Shown: in pieces, positions 59,931-64,000 of the stretch | How positions within the stretch are numbered: position 1 is the stretch's first letter | Layout: every line of letters starts with the position of its first letter | Origin: Synchiropus splendidus | Lineage: Eukaryota > Chordata > Actinopteri > Syngnathiformes > Callionymidae | Reading direction: 5' to 3' | Length of the DNA stretch: 64,000 nt | Assembly (NCBI RefSeq): GCF_027744825.2 | Contig: NC_071340.1 | Span: 1,185,501-1,249,500, forward strand | The notes under the pieces: model-generated | Database searches by the model: none | What the model was told of the DNA's origin: nothing | What the model saw: only the letters and a program-made list of their open reading frames with translations | Translations under genes and position numbers: made by a program

Positions 59931-61600
59931 TCTAGTAGTTGCACATCAAATCTAAGCTGTCTGAAGTGTTTTTCCAAAGTTATCAACACTTTTATGTTTG
60001 GCGTTCCGAAACCCACCTTATCTCAGGCTGAAAAGCGTTTTTGTGCATTGTGCCATAACTTTTCAGGGAAGCTTCAGAACATGAAATTTTAACCTCCCAC
60101 TATAGCAGAAAGGGTCTTTCTAGTAGTTGCACATCAAATCTAAGCTGTCTGAAGTGTTTTTCGAAAGTTATCGACACTTTTATGTTTGGCGTTCCGAAAC
60201 CCACCTTATCTCAGGCTGAAAAGCGTTTTTGTGCATTGTGCCATAACTTTTCAGGGAAGCTTCAGAACATGAAATTTTAACCTCCCACTATAGCAGAAAG
60301 GGTCTTTCTAGTAGTTGCACATCAAATCTAAGCTGTCTGAAGTGTTTTTCGAAAGTTATCAACACTTTTATGTTTGGCGTTCTGAAACCCACCTTATCTC
60401 AGGCTGAAAAGCGTTTTTGTGCATTGTGCCATAACTTTTCAGGGAAGCTTCAGAACATGAAATTTTAACCTCCCACTATAGCAGAAAGGGTTTTTCTAGT
60501 AGTTGCGCATCAAATCTAAGCTGTCTGAAGTGTTTTTCGAAAGTTATCAACACTTTTATGTTTGGCGTTCCGAAACCCACCTTATCTCAGGCTGCAAAGC
60601 GTTTTTGTGCATTGTGTCATAACTTTTCAGGGAAGCTTCAGAACATGAAATTTTAACCTCCCACTATACCAGAAAGGGTCTTTCTAGTAGTTGCACAACA
60701 AATCTAAGCTGTCTGAAGTGTTTTTCGAAAGTTATCGACACTTTTATGTTTGGCGTTCCGAAACCCACCTTATCTCAGGCTGAAAAGCGTTTTTGTGCAT
60801 TGTGCCATAACTTTTCAGGGAAGCTTCAGAACATGAAATTTAAACCTCCCACTATAGCAGAAAGGGTCTTTCTAGTAGTTGCACATCAAATCTAAGCTGT
60901 CTGAAGTGTTTTTCGAAAGTTATCAACACTTTTATGTTTGGCGTTCTGAAACCCACCTTATCTCAGGCTGAAAAGCGTTTTTGTGCATTGTGCCATAACT
61001 TTTCAGGGAAGCTTCAGAACATGAAATTTTAACCTCCCACTATACCAGGAAGGGTCTTTCTAGTAGTTGCACATCAAATCTGAGCTGTCTGAAGTGTTTT
61101 TCGAAAGTTATCAACACTTTTATGTTTGGCGTTCCGAAACCCACCTTATGTCAGGCTGAAAAGCGTTTTTGTGCATTGTGCCATAACTTTTCAGGGAAGC
61201 TTCAGAACATGAAATTTTAACCTCCCACTATAGCAGAAAGGGTCTTTCTAGTAGTTGCACATCAAATATAAGCTGTCTGAAGTGTTTTTCCAAAGTTATC
61301 AACACTTTTATGTTTGGCGTTCCGAAACCCACCTTATCTCAGGCTGAAAAGCGTTTTTGTGCATTGTGCCATAACTTTTCAGGGAAGCTTCAGTACATGA
61401 AATTTTAACCTCCCACTATCGCAGAAAGGGTCTTTCTAGTAGTTGCACATCAAATCTAAGGTGTCTGAAGTGTTTTTCGAAAGTTATCAACACTTTTATG
61501 TTTTGCGTTCCGAAACCCACCTTATTTCAGGCTGAAAAGCGTTTTTGGGCATTGTGCCATAACTTTTCAGGGAAGCTTCAGAACATGAAATTTTAAACTC
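59931..61600. repeat. Satellite block partly repeated at 62.7-63.9 kb
   Basis: Markers GGGTTTTTC (60,488), GCTGCAAAG with GTGTCAT (about 60,592), TTATCGACAC (about 60,733), CTGAGCTG (about 61,081), TATGTCAGG (about 61,148) and CAAATATAAGC (about 61,266) recur in the same order at 62,738, about 62,843, 63,172, 63,518, 63,586 and 63,704. The offset is about 2,250 bp at first and about 2,438 bp later, so one monomer was gained in the second copy. Confidence 0.75.
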
Positions 61601-62165
61601 CCACTATAGCAGAAAGGGTCTTTTAGTAGTTGCACATCAAATCTAAGCCGTCTGAAGTGTTTTTCGAAAGTTATTAACACTTTTATGATTGGCGTTCCGA
61701 AACCCACCTTATCTCAGGCTGAAAAGCGTTTTTGTGCATTGTGCCATAACTTTTCAGGGAAGCCTCAGAACATGAAATTTTAACCTCCCACTATAGCAGA
61801 AAGGGTCTTTCTAGTAGTTGCACATCAAATCTAAGCTGTCTGAAGTGTTTTTCGAAAGTTATCAACACTTATGTTTGGCGTTCCGAAACCCACCTTATCT
61901 CAGGCTGAAAAGCGTTTTTGTGCATTGTGCCATAACTTTTCAGGGAAGCTTCATAACATGAAATTTTAACCTCCCTCTATTGCAGAAAGGGTCTTTCTAG
62001 TAGTTGCATATCAAATCTAAGCTGTCTGAAGTGTTTTTCGAAAGTTATCAACACTTTTATGTTTGGCGTTCTGAAACCCACCTTACCTCAGGCTGAAAAG
62101 CGTTTTTGTGCATTGTGCCATAACTTTTCAGGGAAGCTTCAGAACATGAAATTTTAACCTCCCAC
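61601..62165. repeat. Trimer duplication, copy 1 (561 bp)
   Basis: This is a three-monomer unit shortened to 561 bp by a 1-nt loss in GGGTCTTTTAGTAG and a 2-nt loss in AACACTTATG. Other markers are TATGATTGGC, GGAAGCCTCAG, CCCTCTATTGCAG and GTTGCATATC. Private bases in this copy are AAGCCGTCTG (about 61,648), CTTCATAAC (about 61,953) and TTACCTCAGG (about 62,083). Confidence 0.88.
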
Positions 62166-62726
62166 TATAGCAGAAAGGGTCTTTTAGTAGTTGCACATCA
62201 AATCTAAGCTGTCTGAAGTGTTTTTCGAAAGTTATTAACACTTTTATGATTGGCGTTCCGAAACCCACCTTATCTCAGGCTGAAAAGCGTTTTTGTGCAT
62301 TGTGCCATAACTTTTCAGGGAAGCCTCAGAACATGAAATTTTAACCTCCCACTATAGCAGAAAGGGTCTTTCTAGTAGTTGCACATCAAATCTAAGCTGT
62401 CTGAAGTGTTTTTCGAAAGTTATCAACACTTATGTTTGGCGTTCCGAAACCCACCTTATCTCAGGCTGAAAAGCGTTTTTGTGCATTGTGCCATAACTTT
62501 TCAGGGAAGCTTCAGAACATGAAATTTTAACCTCCCTCTATTGCAGAAAGGGTCTTTCTAGTAGTTGCATATCAAATCTAAGCTGTCTGAAGTGTTTTTC
62601 GAAAGTTATCAACACTTTTATGTTTGGCGTTCTGAAACCCACCTTATCTCAGGCTGAAAAGCGTTTTTGTGCATTGTGCCATAACTTTTCAGGGAAGCTT
62701 CAGAACATGAAATTTTAACCTCCCAC
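62166..62726. repeat. Trimer duplication, copy 2 (561 bp)
   Basis: Both indels and all other trimer markers recur exactly 561 bp after copy 1. The private bases of copy 1 are consensus here, so copy 2 is closer to the source sequence at those sites. Confidence 0.88.
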
Positions 62727-64000
62727 TATAGCAGAAAGGGTTTTTCTAGTAGTTGCGCATCAAATCTAAGCTGTCTGAAGTGTTTTTCGAAAGTTATCAA
62801 CACTTTTATGTTTGGCGTTCCGAAACCCACCTTATCTCAGGCTGCAAAGCGTTTTTGTGCATTGTGTCATAACTTTTCAGGGAAGCTTCAGAACATGAAA
62901 TTTTAACCTCCCACTATACCAGAAAGGGTCTTTCTAGTAGTTGCACATCAAATCTAAGCTGTCTGAAGTGTTTTTCGAAAGTTATCAACACTTTTATGTT
63001 TGGCGTTCCGAAACCCACCTTATCTCAGGCTGAAAAGCGTTTTTGTGCATTGTGCCATAACTTTTCAGGGAAGCTTCAGAACATGAAATTTTAACCTCCC
63101 ACTATAGCAGAAAGGGTCTTTCTAGTAGTTGCACATCAAATCTAAGCTGTCTGAAGTGTTTTTCGAAAGTTATCGACACTTTTATGTTTGGCGTTCCGAA
63201 ACCCACCTTATCTCAGGCTGAAAAGCGTTTTTGTGCATTGTGCCATAACCTTTCAGGGAAGCTTCAGAACATGAAATTTTAACCTCCCACTATAGCAGAA
63301 AGGGTCTTTCTAGTAGTTGCACATCAAATCTAAGCTGTCTGAAGTGTTTTTCGAAAGTTATCAACACTTTTATGTTTGGCGTTCTGAAACCCACCTTATC
63401 TCAGGCTGAAAAGCGTTTTTGTGCATTGTGCCATAACTTTTCAGGGAAGCTTCAGAACATGAAATTCTAACCTCCCACTATCGCAGAAAGGGTCTTTCTA
63501 GTAGTTGCACATCAAATCTGAGCTGTCTGAAGTGTTTTTCGAAAGTTATCAACACTTTTATGTTTGGCGTTCCGAAACCCACCTTATGTCAGGCTGAAAA
63601 GCATTTTTGAGCATTGTGCCATAACTTTTCAGGGAAGCTTCAGAACATGAAATTTTAACCTCCCACTATAGCAGAAAGGGTCTTTCTAGTAGTTGCACAT
63701 CAAATATAAGCTGTCTGAAGTGTTTTTCGAAAGTTATTAACACTTTTATGTTTGGCGTTCCGAAACCCACCTTATCTCAGGCTGAAAAGCGTTTTTACGC
63801 ATTGTGCCATAACTTTTCAGGGAAGCTTCAGAACATGAAATTTTAACCTCCCACTATACCAGAAAGGGTCTTTCTAGTAGTTGCACATCAAATCTAAGCT
63901 GTCTGAAGTGTTTTTCGAAAGTTATCAACACTTTTATGTTTGGCGTTCCGAAACCCACCTTATGTCAGGCTGAAAAGCATTTTTGAGCATTGTGCCATAA
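62727..64000. repeat. Right-edge satellite block
   Basis: Monomers repeat the 60.5-61.3 kb marker order. The last two GCATTTTTGAGC monomers (about 63,602 and 63,977) both follow TATGTCAGG and are 375 bp apart, suggesting a further dimer duplication that runs out of the window. The final 68 nt (63,933-64,000) are a partial monomer cut by the window edge; the array clearly continues. Confidence 0.8.

Larger units (their letters stand above)
1..64000. repeat. 188-bp tandem satellite array (340 full monomers)
   Basis: The window is one head-to-tail satellite array. Taking TTTATGTTTGGCGTTCCG as monomer start, copies begin at 1, 189, 377 and so on; the last start is 63,933, giving 340 complete monomers and a 68-nt partial. 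Net drift from 340 x 188 is +12 nt and is fully accounted for by indels I located. All copies share one orientation, with no inversion, insertion or unique sequence. The consensus is about 39% GC (74 of 188), with AAGCTT at monomer positions 79-84. Monomers differ mostly by point substitutions at a few recurrent sites. Known biology: pure arrays with a 150-200 bp period are typical of eukaryotic centromeric or pericentromeric DNA. Centromere function here is inference, and I do not recognise the family. Confidence 0.98.
35342..64000. repeat. Right subfamily domain: T137/G154/G173 type
   Basis: From about 35.3 kb nearly all monomers carry T137, G154, G173 and C182, so the TTTCGAAA palindrome is present in most copies. 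Variants private to or strongly enriched here are: GGGAGC (1-nt loss, 187-nt monomers), CCCACAATAGC, CATCATATC, a T8 tract after GCTGTAAAGCG (191-nt monomers), TATACCAG, AAATGGTC with AAGCAGTCTG, and CAGTAAAGC with TCTTTTTTGTAG. CC-class (C173) monomers survive only sporadically, for example near 35,131, 37,767, 40,022, 43,777, 59,970 and 61,290. The sharp change in variant spectrum shows that the two domains have been homogenised separately. The boundary is put at the first 12/13-mer unit; a mixed transition of 1-2 kb (33-35.3 kb) precedes it. Confidence 0.8.

Noticed and set aside
1..64000. CRISPR array
   Set aside because: The repeated unit is the full 188 bp with no unique spacers; variation is point substitution across the unit. 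The setting is a eukaryotic satellite.
1..64000. Assignment to a named satellite (alpha satellite, Arabidopsis 178-bp repeat, or fish centromere repeats of about 186-187 bp)
   Set aside because: I see no match to the alpha-satellite or Arabidopsis repeats that I know. The similar length to fish repeats is not evidence without an alignment, so no family or species is claimed.

Overview
The whole window is one uninterrupted, head-to-tail tandem satellite DNA array with a 188-bp monomer. Counting from base 1 there are 340 complete monomers plus a 68-nt partial copy at the right edge (63,933-64,000). I recomputed the phase at the right edge. The net drift of +12 nt over 340 x 188 is fully explained by the individual indels I located: a 2-nt loss near 6,016; 1-nt losses near 29,530 and 29,905; a 1-nt gain near 30,727; 187-nt, 191-nt and 192-nt monomers in the right half; and the short monomers at 61.6-62.4 kb. 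No monomer is inverted, and I saw no transposon, unique sequence, gene, rRNA or tRNA anywhere. The consensus monomer is about 39% GC, with a HindIII-type AAGCTT site in nearly every copy. A pure array of this size and nucleosome-scale period indicates a eukaryotic nuclear genome and most resembles centromeric or pericentromeric satellite. I do not recognise the family and cannot name the species; fish, other animals and plants all have satellites in this size class.

The array has two domains. The left domain (1 to about 35.3 kb) mixes several monomer classes, defined by linked substitutions at monomer positions 53-54 (GT or AC), 137 (T/G/A), 154 (A/G), 173 (C/G/A) and 182 (T/C). The right domain (about 35.3-64 kb) is dominated by the T137/G154/G173/C182 type. 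It also carries private variants: 187-nt monomers, 191-nt monomers with a T8 tract, a TATACC variant, and AAATGG.

Higher-order repeats (HORs) lie on top of the monomers. Left to right they are: a repeated block at 0-1.7, 4.3-5.8 and partly 8.1-8.8 kb; a roughly 7-mer block in three versions at 11.3-15.6 kb; a near-identical 17-mer (3,196 bp) tandem duplication at 17.0-23.4 kb; a 4-mer duplication at 24.8-26.2 kb; a dimer at 29.4-30.1 kb; a 7-mer duplication at 30.6-32.5 kb; a nested 12/13-mer HOR at 35.3-44.7 kb, itself duplicated as a 3,757-bp 20-mer; a 22-mer (4,146 bp) duplication at 45.25-53.06 kb; a 7-mer then 4-mer series at 56.4-59.9 kb; and a 561-bp trimer duplication at 61.6-62.7 kb.

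No protein-coding gene is supported. Every open reading frame of 70-95 codons lies inside the satellite and exists only because a variant base removed a stop in one or two monomers. What is worth a second look is the layered duplication history, the subfamily switch near 35 kb, and dyad-symmetric elements within the monomer, one of which is switched on or off by the class-defining base at position 173.
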